A stretch of 64,000 nt of DNA, taken from contig NZ_JAMQAW010000008.1 of assembly GCF_023701525.1 (NCBI RefSeq), positions 42,286-106,285 of the forward strand, in the 5' to 3' direction. A program made the translations under genes and the position numbers. The stretch comes from Streptomyces albipurpureus. GTDB taxonomy: Bacteria; Actinomycetota; Actinomycetes; Streptomycetales; Streptomycetaceae. This document shows positions 55,675 through 63,642 of the stretch, piece by piece; position 1 is the stretch's first letter, and every line of letters starts with the position of its first letter. Below the pieces are notes generated by a model. The model ran no database searches, had not been told where the DNA came from, and saw only the letters and a list, made by a program, of their open reading frames with translations.

Positions 55675-57558
55675 TCAGGGCGACTTGGGCGCCCGACCCG
55701 GGGCGGCCAGCCGAAACCGCAGCCGGCAGATGACCGCGGCCGTGTCCCTGCGTACCGCGTGGGCCAGTACCGCCCCACGCTGGTTCTGGAGCAACCGCTG
55801 CCACAGCCGGTCCGGTTCCACCTCGGCGATCAGCACCGTGACCCGGGTGCCCGGGTGGTAGCGGTAGATCTTGCGCACATAGTCCGACACCGGTCGCCCG
55901 ATCGCCCGGCGCTGCGACGGCAACTCCACCAACTCGACGCCCGGATTCCACAACTCCCAGTCCCGGCGCAGCGCGTTCGCCGCCGCACGGTCATCCTCGT
56001 CGGGGTGGGTCACCGTCACCGCACGCACCTCGTCCCCGAGGGAGACGGCCGCGTTGACGGCCTCCCGAGTCAGCCGCGAGAGATGCGACACCGGAACGAT
56101 GACGAGTGAGCGCTCTCTGCGCGGTGCCTCAGGCACCCTGCCCAACTGCATCCGCTCGTCGATGCTCCCGTACATCCGGTGCACCCACTCGAACAGCAGC
56201 ACCAGTGCGGGCAGGGCGAACACGATCAGCCACGCTCCTTCGGTGAACTTGGTGGCGGTCACCACCGCCGCGCTGAGCCCGGTGAGCGCGGCACCGGCGC
56301 CGTTGAGCCAGGCCCTGCGGCGCCAGCCCCTCGACCTCCCTTGACGCCAGTGGATGACCATGCCCGTCTGGCAGATGGTGAAACCCACGAAGACCCCGAT
56401 GGCGAAGAGCGGGACCAGGGTGTTGGTGTCGCCGCCGGAGAAGGCCAGCAGCAGCGCGGCCACCGCGGCGAGTGCCACCACCCCGTGTCGGTGCACCTCG
56501 CGATCGGCCTTCAACTGGAAGAGATGCGGCACATAGTTGTCCCGCGCGAGCAGGGACATCAACACGGGCAGCCCACCGAACGAGGTGTTCGCGGCCAACG
56601 CCAGCAGCACCACCGTCGCGAACTGCACCACATAGAAGCCCCAGCCGTGGCCGAGTGAGGCGTCCGCCAACTGCGCCAGGACGGTGACGCCTTCGACCGG
56701 TTGCAGATGGAAGCGCCCGATCAGCACCGACAACCCGATCAGCATCACCCCGAGCAGTACGCCGAGCACCACTTCGGTCCGCTGCGCGCGGCGGGCGGCC
56801 GGGGCCCGGAAGGACGGTACCGCGTTGGCGACCGCCTCCACTCCGGTCAACGCCGAGCAGCCCGACGCGAATGCCTTCAACAGGAGGAGCGCCCCGACCG
56901 TCGTAGCACTCTCCCCGAGCGCGGAGGCATGTCCGGCAGCGGCCTCGGTGGACGCGGGGGCACTGCGGAACAGCCCCACGGCGATCAGGGTGAGGATCGA
57001 ACCGATGAAGATGGCCGTCGGAACGATGAAGACCCGTGCCGAGTCCACTATGCCGCGCAGATTCACCCCGGTGACCAGTACCAGTACCCCGATGCACAGC
57101 AGCAGTCGGTCTTCGTAGAGGGAGGGGAAGGCGGAGGTGAGGGCTGCCACCCCGGCGGTGACCGAGACCGCGACATTGAGTACGTAGTCCAGCACCAGCG
57201 ACGCGGCGGCGACCAGTCCGGTGCGCCTGCCCAGATGGGCTCGGGCGACGGCGTAGGAGCCACCGCCGTTGGGGAAGGCGGCGATCACCTGGCGATAGGA
57301 GGCGACGAGTACGGCGAGCAGGGCCGCGATGGCGAGCGTGACCGGCAGGGTGTAGCCGAGCCCCACCCCGCCCGCGGTCGCCAGGACCAGGACGATGGCC
57401 TCGGGGCCGTACGCCACGGACGCCATGGCGTCGAGGGAGAGCGCGGCCAGCCCCTGCACCGTGGTGAGCCGATGCCGATCGCCCGGCGCGGCGGGGGACT
57501 CTGGGGACGGGACGGCTCTCTCCTCGGATCTACCGGGGGGATTGGACAGGGCGGTCAT
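55675..57558 (-). CDS. KimA-like potassium transporter (APC superfamily)
   Basis: A 627-residue membrane protein. LAALSLDAMASVAYGPEAIVLVLATAG, SYRQVIAAFPNGGGSYAVARAHLG, VDYVLNVAVSVTAGVAALTSAFPSLY and LLLLKAFASGCSALTGVEAVANAVPSF line up block by block with Bacillus KimA (YdaO), a high-affinity K+ importer; about 12 transmembrane segments fill residues 30-480. A cytosolic tail of about 150 residues (RRERSLVIVPVSHLSRLTREAVNAAV...) resembles the KimA regulatory domain that binds c-di-AMP in some bacteria. ATG 57558 has GGAGG about ten bases upstream. The general label APC amino-acid permease would be less specific. Confidence 0.88.
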   Translation of the reverse strand: MTALSNPPGRSEERAVPSPESPAAPGDRHRLTTVQGLAALSLDAMASVAYGPEAIVLVLATAGGVGLGYTLPVTLAIAALLAVLVASYRQVIAAFPNGGGSYAVARAHLGRRTGLVAAASLVLDYVLNVAVSVTAGVAALTSAFPSLYEDRLLLCIGVLVLVTGVNLRGIVDSARVFIVPTAIFIGSILTLIAVGLFRSAPASTEAAAGHASALGESATTVGALLLLKAFASGCSALTGVEAVANAVPSFRAPAARRAQRTEVVLGVLLGVMLIGLSVLIGRFHLQPVEGVTVLAQLADASLGHGWGFYVVQFATVVLLALAANTSFGGLPVLMSLLARDNYVPHLFQLKADREVHRHGVVALAAVAALLLAFSGGDTNTLVPLFAIGVFVGFTICQTGMVIHWRQGRSRGWRRRAWLNGAGAALTGLSAAVVTATKFTEGAWLIVFALPALVLLFEWVHRMYGSIDERMQLGRVPEAPRRERSLVIVPVSHLSRLTREAVNAAVSLGDEVRAVTVTHPDEDDRAAANALRRDWELWNPGVELVELPSQRRAIGRPVSDYVRKIYRYHPGTRVTVLIAEVEPDRLWQRLLQNQRGAVLAHAVRRDTAAVICRLRFRLAAPGRAPKSP

Positions 57559-57805
57559 CGGCGCGGGTACCTCCGGGGTGACGCCCTGGGGAAGTCGGGC
57601 AGCCCCAGCGTGGGGGTGCGGCAGATCGCGGGCGCACCACTTTGTCGCGCTCTTTGCGCGAAGAGCGGAGGCTTTCACGAGACCTTGACGCTCCAACGCC
57701 CCCGCGACCGGCTGCGGGTCCTGTTCGAAGGGCGGGCCCGCGCTCGGTCCACCCCAACGGCAGTCCCGTGCCTCCGGCATCGCTGATCAGCGGATAGAGA
57801 CGGTC

Positions 57806-58050
57806 CTACGGATACCGGGCGGCGAAATCCCGTACGCGGGCTAGATCCACAAGGTCCAACCGGCGTAGTTCCACCTCGGCGCCGGGCAGCCGCGGCGAAT
57901 CCGCTCCACCGCCACCGCGCGGCGTTCCGCACTGCGGCAGGCGAGCACCCACCCGCGCACCCCTGCCGGCGAACGCCACTGCGGGCCGAGCCCGATTCCG
58001 CTGCTGGCGCTGGTCACCACGGTCGTACGCCCCCACTGATCCGATGTGTC
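57806..58050 (-). pseudogene. Short-chain dehydrogenase relic
   Basis: Reading the minus strand, GRTTVVTSASSGIGLG (cofactor loop), then AVAFAGRGARV, LACRSAERRAVAVERIRRGCP and PGAEVELRRLDLVDLARVRDFAARYP follow the order of an SDR N-terminal domain. They need at least three frame changes, and the catalytic half is missing. It is therefore a decayed gene of an SDR (retinol-dehydrogenase-like), without a start or stop that can be trusted. Confidence 0.65.
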
Positions 58051-58332
58051 TCCCGTGCTCCAGCCCGCCGACGGCTCGCCGCCCTCCGAGACCGTGCGTA
58101 CCCCGGGACAAGGGGCACACCCCGGCTAGTCGGCCGAGGGACCGCCCCGGTGATCAGCCAGCCGTGCGGCAGGGGGTCGGGTAATGTGGCGCTTCCGCGT
58201 CAGGAACGCACTGAGGAGGTGAGACGCATTACCGCCGTCGTCACTCGGGTGCTCTCATTCCCTCGGTCCTGCGTCCGTCGACCCGGGCTCGGCTGAGCCG
58301 CAGAGCGCCCTTCGGTATCCCGAAAGGCCCTC

Positions 58333-59121
58333 ATGCCCTCTCCGCTGTTTCCTTCCCTCGAAGAGATCGCCCACAGACTCCGTACCGCCGGATGTGTCTT
58401 CGCCGAGGACGAGGCGGAACTCCTGCTCTCCGCCGCGCCTGGGCTCGATGAACTCGCCGCCATGGTCGAGGGTCGGATCGCGGGCCGCCCACTGGAACAC
58501 GTCGTCGGCTGGGCCGACTTCGCCGGGCTGCGCGTCTGGGTGGACTCCGGGGTCTTCGTCCCCCGTCGCCGATCCGAGTTCCTGGTCCGGCAGGCCGCCG
58601 CGCTCGCCGGCCCCGACACCGTCGTCGTCGATCTGTGCTGTGGCTCCGGAGCGCTCGGAGCCGCGCTCTCCCACGGCGGGGAGCGGATAGAACTGCATGC
58701 CGCCGATATCGACCCGCTGGCGGTGCGCTGTGCCCGACGCAATGTGACGGCGGTTGGTGGCCGGACCTACACGGGCGATCTCTATGAGCCCCTGCCGACC
58801 ACCCTCAGGGGGCGGATCGGTGTGCTGCTGGCCAATGTGCCCTATGTACCGACCGACGAGATCGAACTGCTACCCGCCGAGGCCAGGGTCCATGAGGCAC
58901 GGGTCGCGCTCGATGGGGGTGCGGACGGTCTCGATGTGCTGCGCAGGGTCACGGCCGCAGCCCCCGGCTGGTTGGCGCCCGGTGGCTCCCTGCTCTTCGA
59001 GACGAGCGAGCGGCAGGCGCCGACGGCGGTTCGGATCGCGGCGACCAGCGGTCTGGAACCCCAGCTGGCCAGATCCCATGAACTCGCGGCGACCGTGGTC
59101 ATCGGCACCCGCAAGGAGTGA
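58333..59121 (+). CDS. PrmC-like protein N5-glutamine methyltransferase
   Basis: A 262-residue SAM methyltransferase related to HemK/PrmC, of the actinobacterial PrmC-related family. It has VVVDLCCGSGALGAAL (SAM loop, about residues 96-111) and LHAADIDPLAVRCARRN. The substrate motif, normally NPPY, reads NVPY at about 168-171 (LLANVPYVPTDE). Since NPPY holds the target glutamine, this change may alter the target. No release factor gene is near, and it is probably not the true PrmC. The ATG has GAAAGG upstream. It could act on another protein. Confidence 0.85.
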   Translation: MPSPLFPSLEEIAHRLRTAGCVFAEDEAELLLSAAPGLDELAAMVEGRIAGRPLEHVVGWADFAGLRVWVDSGVFVPRRRSEFLVRQAAALAGPDTVVVDLCCGSGALGAALSHGGERIELHAADIDPLAVRCARRNVTAVGGRTYTGDLYEPLPTTLRGRIGVLLANVPYVPTDEIELLPAEARVHEARVALDGGADGLDVLRRVTAAAPGWLAPGGSLLFETSERQAPTAVRIAATSGLEPQLARSHELAATVVIGTRKE

Positions 59122-59211
59122 ACCGGGGGCCATCCCAGCCGCAGGGCCCCGGTGCGCCCTGGCACGTGATGGGTGGACGGCGCACCCGTCTCCTCCATAG
59201 GGTCGCAACTC

Positions 59212-60000
59212 GTGCCCGACATATCGCTGACCAGCCTTGTCCTGCTCTGCCTCGCCGCCGCCGCGGCCGGTTGGATCGACGCTGTGGTGGGCGGCGGCGG
59301 GTTGCTTCTGCTCCCCGCGCTACTGCTGGGGCTGCCCCAGGCCTCGGCCGCCCATGTACTGGGCACCAACAAGGCCATCGCCATCGTCGGCACATCCGGC
59401 GCCGCGATCACCTATGTCCGCAAGGCCCCCGTCCCGGTGAAGACGGCGGTACGGATCGGTCTGGCCGCGCTGCTGGGGTCGATGGGCGGTGCGTTCTTCG
59501 CGGCGGGGATCAGCAGTGATGTGCTACGCCCGGTGATCATGGTGGTGCTGCTGGCCGTGGCCGCCTTCGTCCTGCTGAGGCCCGGCTTTGGGACCGCGTC
59601 GGGCGGCGTCGCGTCGCGGTCGGTGACCCGGACCCGCACCATCACCGCGATCCTCCTCGTGGGCGGTGGCATCGGCTTCTACGACGGACTGTTCGGGCCG
59701 GGCACGGGCACCTTTCTGGTACTCGCGCTGACCGCCGTCCTCCATCTCGATCTGCTGACCGCTTCGGCCACCGCCAAGATCGTCAACGTATGCACCAACG
59801 GTGGAGCGCTGGCCATGTTCGCCTACCAGGGCACGGTGCTCTGGAAGTTGGCCGCGCTGCTGGCCGTCTTCAATCTGGCGGGCGGGATGCTGGGGGCGCG
59901 CATGGCGCTGCGCAAGGGCAGTGAGTTCGTCCGCGGGGTGCTGCTCACCGTCGTCCTCACACTGGTCGCGAAGCTCGCCTTTGACCAGTGGAGCGGCTGA
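59212..60000 (+). CDS. TauE/SafE family sulfite/sulfonate exporter
   Basis: A membrane protein of 262 residues with about eight transmembrane segments. AGWIDAVVGGGGLLLLPALLLGLPQASAAHVLGTNKAIAIVGTSGAAITYVRK at the N-terminus is the TauE signature, and GGIGFYDGLFGPGTGTFLV is its internal repeat. Members export sulfite, sulfonates or organosulfur compounds; the substrate here is unknown. GTG 59212 is used because relatives begin MPDISLT; TAGGGT eight bases before it suggests a short or absent leader. GTG 59173 would add 13 residues. Confidence 0.88.
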   Translation: MPDISLTSLVLLCLAAAAAGWIDAVVGGGGLLLLPALLLGLPQASAAHVLGTNKAIAIVGTSGAAITYVRKAPVPVKTAVRIGLAALLGSMGGAFFAAGISSDVLRPVIMVVLLAVAAFVLLRPGFGTASGGVASRSVTRTRTITAILLVGGGIGFYDGLFGPGTGTFLVLALTAVLHLDLLTASATAKIVNVCTNGGALAMFAYQGTVLWKLAALLAVFNLAGGMLGARMALRKGSEFVRGVLLTVVLTLVAKLAFDQWSG

Positions 60001-60103
60001 GGACAGGGGCTTCACCTACGCCGCTGGCTCCGGTGGTGCCGGAGCGGGTGCGTCTGGACCGGTTGGGGGATTCGGCGCGTCAGACGCGGTCGGGGGCCTG
60101 GTG

Positions 60104-60727
60104 CTAGGCCGGACGTACGCCGATGAGATGGGCGAAGGCCACCGCATTCCCCTGGTAGCCGGTCTTCTCGCTGAATCCGCCGCCGCAGGTGATCACCCGT
60201 AGCTCGGCCCGGCCCTTCGCTCCGTACACCTTCTGGTCCGGGAACGCGTCGGCCTCGTACACCTCGATGGCGTCGATGGTGAAGACGGCGGTGCGGCCGT
60301 CCGCGCGGGACACCTCGATGCGGTGTCCCTTCTTCAGTGCGCCAAGGCTGTAGAAGACGGCGGGCCCCTTGGCGTTGTCCACATGGCCGGCGACCACGGC
60401 GGTGCCGTCAGCGCCCGGGGAGGTGCCGCCGCCGTACCAGCCGGCCAGATTGCGGTCGGCCGCCGGCGGCACCTCAAGGCCACCCCGCCCGTCCAGGCCG
60501 AGCCGCATCAGCGGGGTGTCCACCTCGATGTCGGGGATGCTCAGCCGCAGCGGTGCGGACGGTGGCAGCGGATCGGCGGCGGCGTCGGTGTGCGCCCGGG
60601 GCCCGGCTGCGAACGCCTGCGCCGCGGAGGGCACGGGCGGGGTCAGGTCATGGGAGCCGTTCTGCACCAGCCAGACACCGGCGCAGACGGCGGCGGCCAG
60701 GGCCCAGCCCTTGGCCTTGGCGCTCAT
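60104..60727 (-). CDS. Class F sortase
   Basis: A 207-residue sortase with an N-terminal membrane anchor (about residues 7-23). The catalytic His115 lies in VVAGHVDNAKGPAVFYSL and Cys181 in LRVITCGGGF. The protein ends right after the VAFAHLIGVRPA strand, so it belongs to the small class F of actinobacteria. An arginine is expected about eight residues after Cys; here that position is in EKTGYQGN, with no arginine until residue 205. The gene follows the secreted protein gene on the same strand, which is probably its substrate. GGGAGG precedes the ATG. Confidence 0.92.
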   Translation of the reverse strand: MSAKAKGWALAAAVCAGVWLVQNGSHDLTPPVPSAAQAFAAGPRAHTDAAADPLPPSAPLRLSIPDIEVDTPLMRLGLDGRGGLEVPPAADRNLAGWYGGGTSPGADGTAVVAGHVDNAKGPAVFYSLGALKKGHRIEVSRADGRTAVFTIDAIEVYEADAFPDQKVYGAKGRAELRVITCGGGFSEKTGYQGNAVAFAHLIGVRPA

Positions 60728-60858
60728 GGGACCTCCCGGGTGCCCTGGTCGCGGCTGTGTCCTGGTCGTGGCCGGGCCCGGCAGGCAGGAAGCCTGCCGG
60801 GCCCGGGGCGCGGGTCCTCCTCCGGCGATGCGGCCCGGGCCGCATCCGCTGGCTGTCC

Positions 60859-61389
60859 CTAGGTGCCGCTCGCCCGGCGCCGTAGGAACAGTGCCCCGCA
60901 GACGGCGGCAGCGGTGAGTACGGCCGCTCCTGCCGCGATCTGTGCGGTGTCGGGACCTACGCTGCCTCCGATACCGGTTCTGACATGGCCACTCGGCTGC
61001 TGGGTGTGGTGCTGCCCGCTCGACTGGTCGTCCCCGCGGTGCTGCACGGTGACATCACCGGTGGCCCGCTTGCCGTTCTTGCAGCGCACACTGATGCCGT
61101 AGGTCCCGGACCCGGTCCGCTCGGGGATGCGGAACTGGCCGACCACGGCCTCCTTGTGCGTCCCGGGGGAGAGATGGAACTCACCCGCACCGAGCGAGCG
61201 GGCATCGCCCACGGCGTGGCCGTTTCGGCCGCAGGCGGTGGTGTTCACGGTGACGGTGGCGCCCGGTTCGGCGGTGGCCGGGAAGACCTCCAGGGACTCG
61301 TAGTCCCCGGCGTGCGCGATGGGGCCACCGACGCATATGACGGCGGCTGCCAGTGAGGCACTGGTCAGCAGGCGGGCGGTCGTACGCAT
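60859..61389 (-). CDS. Secreted protein, possible class F sortase substrate
   Basis: A 176-residue exported protein with signal peptide (residues 1-27, ...GGPIAHAGDY), an immunoglobulin-like region with two cysteines (TTACGRNG and SVRCKNGK), a Gln/His-rich linker, and then TGIGGSVGPDTAQIAAGAAVLTAAAVCGALFLRRR: a hydrophobic segment with an RRR tail, as in sorting signals. The normal LPXTG is absent; the position is occupied by GGSVGPDT. A good ribosome site (GGAGG) precedes ATG 61389. It lies 131 bp before the sortase gene, on the same strand, so the two probably work together. Confidence 0.85.
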   Translation of the reverse strand: MRTTARLLTSASLAAAVICVGGPIAHAGDYESLEVFPATAEPGATVTVNTTACGRNGHAVGDARSLGAGEFHLSPGTHKEAVVGQFRIPERTGSGTYGISVRCKNGKRATGDVTVQHRGDDQSSGQHHTQQPSGHVRTGIGGSVGPDTAQIAAGAAVLTAAAVCGALFLRRRASGT

Positions 61390-61462
61390 GGTGGTCCTCC
61401 GGGGAAACGCGGTGGTGAAGTCGTCTCCACCGACGAAAGCCGGAGTGCGTGCCGGGTGCCTG

Positions 61463-61477
61463 CTGATGATCCATCAG
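61463..61477. promoter_or_regulatory. CTGATG-ATC-CATCAG palindrome
   Basis: A perfect 6-3-6 inverted repeat about 80 bp upstream of the secreted-protein start. Possible operator for the sortase pair; no regulator is identifiable. Confidence 0.3.
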
Positions 61478-61877
61478 ATCAAGTCGGCAGGTTCGGCGTG
61501 TCGCGCTGGACAGAATGGAAAGGTACAGGTCAAGGCGATTCTTCAGGTCGTCGGTGTCGTTCGTGGGTGGGCACTCTAAACGGGTGAGGGCCGGGTCGGG
61601 CGTGGTGAGGGGCGCTGTGCGGGGCCTGGTGCGGGGCGTTTGGCGGCTGGAGGGTTCGTCGGGTGCTCGGTGGAGTGGGGTGCTTCTCGTGCTGGGCGGT
61701 GCTGGTGCCGCGCTTCCCGCCGGGGCCTTCTGAGTACCGGCGTTTCCGCCGCTGGGTACGGGGTCGCCGGCCCGGATGGTCGTCACTCCCGCCCCGGTGG
61801 GTTCGTCAACCGACTCCGGGGCGGGGAAGCCCCCGGGGAGTGAGGCGGTGATCACTCGTCTGCGGTGCGGAAGGGTC

Positions 61878-61908
61878 TTGACCTCAACTGAACTTGAGGT
61901 ATCACCCT
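61878..61908 (+). promoter_or_regulatory. MerR-type promoter of the flavin reductase gene
   Basis: TTGACC (61878-61883) overlaps the palindrome ACCTCAA (61881-61887)-N6-TTGAGGT (61894-61900), which is the classical operator of MerR-family activators. The -10-like CACCCT (61903-61908) is 19 bp from the -35, the long spacing that MerR proteins correct. No MerR gene is in the window near it. Confidence 0.75.
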
Positions 61909-61915
61909 CATCTTC

Positions 61916-62539
61916 ATGGATCTCATCACTCGTGAAGACGCACAGGTCTCCACCCCCCTGAAGACACCGCTCAAGCTGGTCGTCATCCTCGCCAGCAATC
62001 GCGAAGGTCGGTTCGGTCCAGTCATTTCCGACTGGTTCTTGGAACAGACCGTGCAACGGCTGGACTTCTCCGTTGAACTGATCGATCTCCGGGCCGCGGA
62101 CCTCGGCACCCACTTGGGCGCCAACCCCGCGCCCGAGGTGGGGGCGGCGCTCGCCGAGATCACCCCCAAGCTCGACGAGGCCGATTCCTTTGTCGTCATC
62201 ACCCCCGAGTACAACCACTCCTTCCCCGCCTCCATCAAGAGCCTCATCGACTGGCACTTCAGCGAGTGGCGGGGGAAGCCCGTGGGCTTTGTCTCCTACG
62301 GCGGAATGTCCGGCGGGCTGCGGGCCGTGGAGCAACTGCGGCTCGTCTTCGCCGAGATGCACGCCGTGACCATCCGCAACACCGTCTCCTTCCACAACGC
62401 CCAGGCCCACTTCACCGACGAGGGCAGGCACAAGGACCCCGCCGCCTGCGACGCGGCTGCCACCGCGATGCTCGATCAGCTCGCCTGGTGGGCGCAGACC
62501 CTCAAGGACGCCAAGGTGGGACGGCCCTACGTCGGCTAG
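61916..62539 (+). CDS. NADPH-dependent FMN reductase family protein
   Basis: A flavodoxin-like NAD(P)H:FMN (quinone/azo) reductase of 207 residues. LKLVVILASNREGRFGPVISDWF is the FMN phosphate loop (about residues 19-41), VVITPEYNHSFPASIKSLIDW the conserved PEYN block and GFVSYGGMSGGLRAVEQLR the second flavin block. ATG 61916 has no ribosome site and lies seven bases after a -10, so it is probably leaderless. Under MerR-type control it would be induced by an electrophile, quinone or drug. Confidence 0.92.
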   Translation: MDLITREDAQVSTPLKTPLKLVVILASNREGRFGPVISDWFLEQTVQRLDFSVELIDLRAADLGTHLGANPAPEVGAALAEITPKLDEADSFVVITPEYNHSFPASIKSLIDWHFSEWRGKPVGFVSYGGMSGGLRAVEQLRLVFAEMHAVTIRNTVSFHNAQAHFTDEGRHKDPAACDAAATAMLDQLAWWAQTLKDAKVGRPYVG

Positions 62540-62647
62540 CGGCAACTCCCGTCGCCCCCGACGAGGCCAGCCGTTGGCCGGGCTCGGGGTGGGAGGGCGA
62601 TGCCCGGATGAAGGCCGGGTTGCTGGAGGCGTAGCGCAGCAGCCCGG

Positions 62648-62671
62648 CATCACGGCATCACGGCATCACGG
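62648..62671. repeat. CATCACGG x3
   Basis: Three exact 8-bp units in the gap after the flavin reductase gene. Confidence 0.9.
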
Positions 62672-62808
62672 CGAGGGAAGCCGGTCAGGGCGGTGCCTTG
62701 GAGTGGCGCCCTGCCCATGAGAGGTTCGGCGAGGAGACGCCGTCGGCCGCCGACTGTTCGCTGACGCCGGTTCCGGTCGGCTCGCGCACGGTGATGCGTT
62801 CGGGCTAC

Positions 62809-62841
62809 CCCCTCTGGGCGGTGGTGCGCCGCCCAGAGGGG
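62809..62841. terminator. Bidirectional terminator
   Basis: A perfect 13-bp stem, CCCCTCTGGGCGG (62809-62821) and CCGCCCAGAGGGG (62829-62841), with a 7-base loop, between the flavin reductase gene (plus strand) and the convergent TIGR03086 gene (minus). The 352-bp gap 62540-62891 has no other gene. Confidence 0.85.
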
Positions 62842-62891
62842 CTGGCTGATGTCGTCGGTGCGCGGTACGACACTGGCGAACATCCTGGACT

Positions 62892-63473
62892 TCAGGCGCG
62901 GCGCCCCAGGAGTGCCAGCAACCTCGTCTGAGGACTATCGCCCGGGGGCGGCTCGACCGGCGGGGCGAAGAGGCCCGTCTGCGAGAGCGCCGACGCATAC
63001 GGAGTGACTTCCTCCAGCGCGAAGTGCACCAAGGCGGCCGGCAGCCGTTCGGGTGCGCCGACGGCGCGCGACAGGTCCCAGCTGTGCACCACGGCATCCG
63101 TGATCATCTGTGTGCAGTAGGACACGGCCGGGGTCTCCCCGTACGAGAGCCAGACCGTACGTTGCAACGCACCAGGCTCGGCGAAAGCCTTCTTCGCGGC
63201 CCGTGAGGCGGCGTCCCAGGCGGCACGCGGGCGGGTGCCGAGCACATCGCCGTCGTAGGCATCGCCGACTTCCGCGATGGTGGCGCCCTCGGTCACCAGT
63301 TCAGGCACCCAGAGTTGTTCCGATGTCAGATGGTTCACGAGATCGCGGACGGACCACTCGGTGCAAGGTGTTGGGTCGTCCCACTGCTCAGCGCGTACCG
63401 CGTGCACTCGCTCGGTGAAGAGGGCGAGCGCCTCGGAGTGGCGAGTCAGGAGCGTTGCCACGTCGATTTCCAT
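62892..63473 (-). CDS. TIGR03086/maleylpyruvate isomerase-like metal-binding protein
   Basis: A DinB/mycothiol-dependent maleylpyruvate-isomerase-fold protein of 193 residues, TIGR03086 type. The helical bundle has WDDPTPCTEWSVRDLVNHLTSEQLWVP (Asp and His metal ligands, about residues 31-55), ... GDVLGTRPRAAW and VVHSWDLSRAVG, which carries the second His. Related proteins act as mycothiol-dependent enzymes; the exact reaction is unknown. GACAGT six bases before the ATG (63485-63480) suggests a leaderless start. Confidence 0.88.
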   Translation of the reverse strand: MEIDVATLLTRHSEALALFTERVHAVRAEQWDDPTPCTEWSVRDLVNHLTSEQLWVPELVTEGATIAEVGDAYDGDVLGTRPRAAWDAASRAAKKAFAEPGALQRTVWLSYGETPAVSYCTQMITDAVVHSWDLSRAVGAPERLPAALVHFALEEVTPYASALSQTGLFAPPVEPPPGDSPQTRLLALLGRRA

Positions 63474-63642
63474 GCGCTCACTGTCGCGTCCCGCGGGAGG
63501 CTATGCGAGCCTTCCAGCGCGTGTCCCGACCACCTGTGACCCGACCTCCTGCGGCAGGGAGCGCGGAGCGTGCGCCGGGGCCGGGCGGGAAGGCGGATCG
63601 GTCATCGTGGGTCGGTCTCGGCACAGACCACCGACGGTCGAT

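Larger units (their letters stand above)
61390..61915. other. Divergent promoter region between secreted protein and flavin reductase genes
   Basis: No gene seen in about 525 bp. It holds a small palindrome (61463-61477) nearer the secreted-protein gene and a MerR-type promoter (61878-61908) next to the reductase. ORFs of 60-90 codons here have weak coding bias. Confidence 0.55.

Noticed and set aside
57559..57800. c-di-AMP (ydaO) riboswitch upstream of the KimA-like gene
   Set aside because: Expected because of Bacillus kimA, but no conserved riboswitch core can be seen in the upstream sequence.
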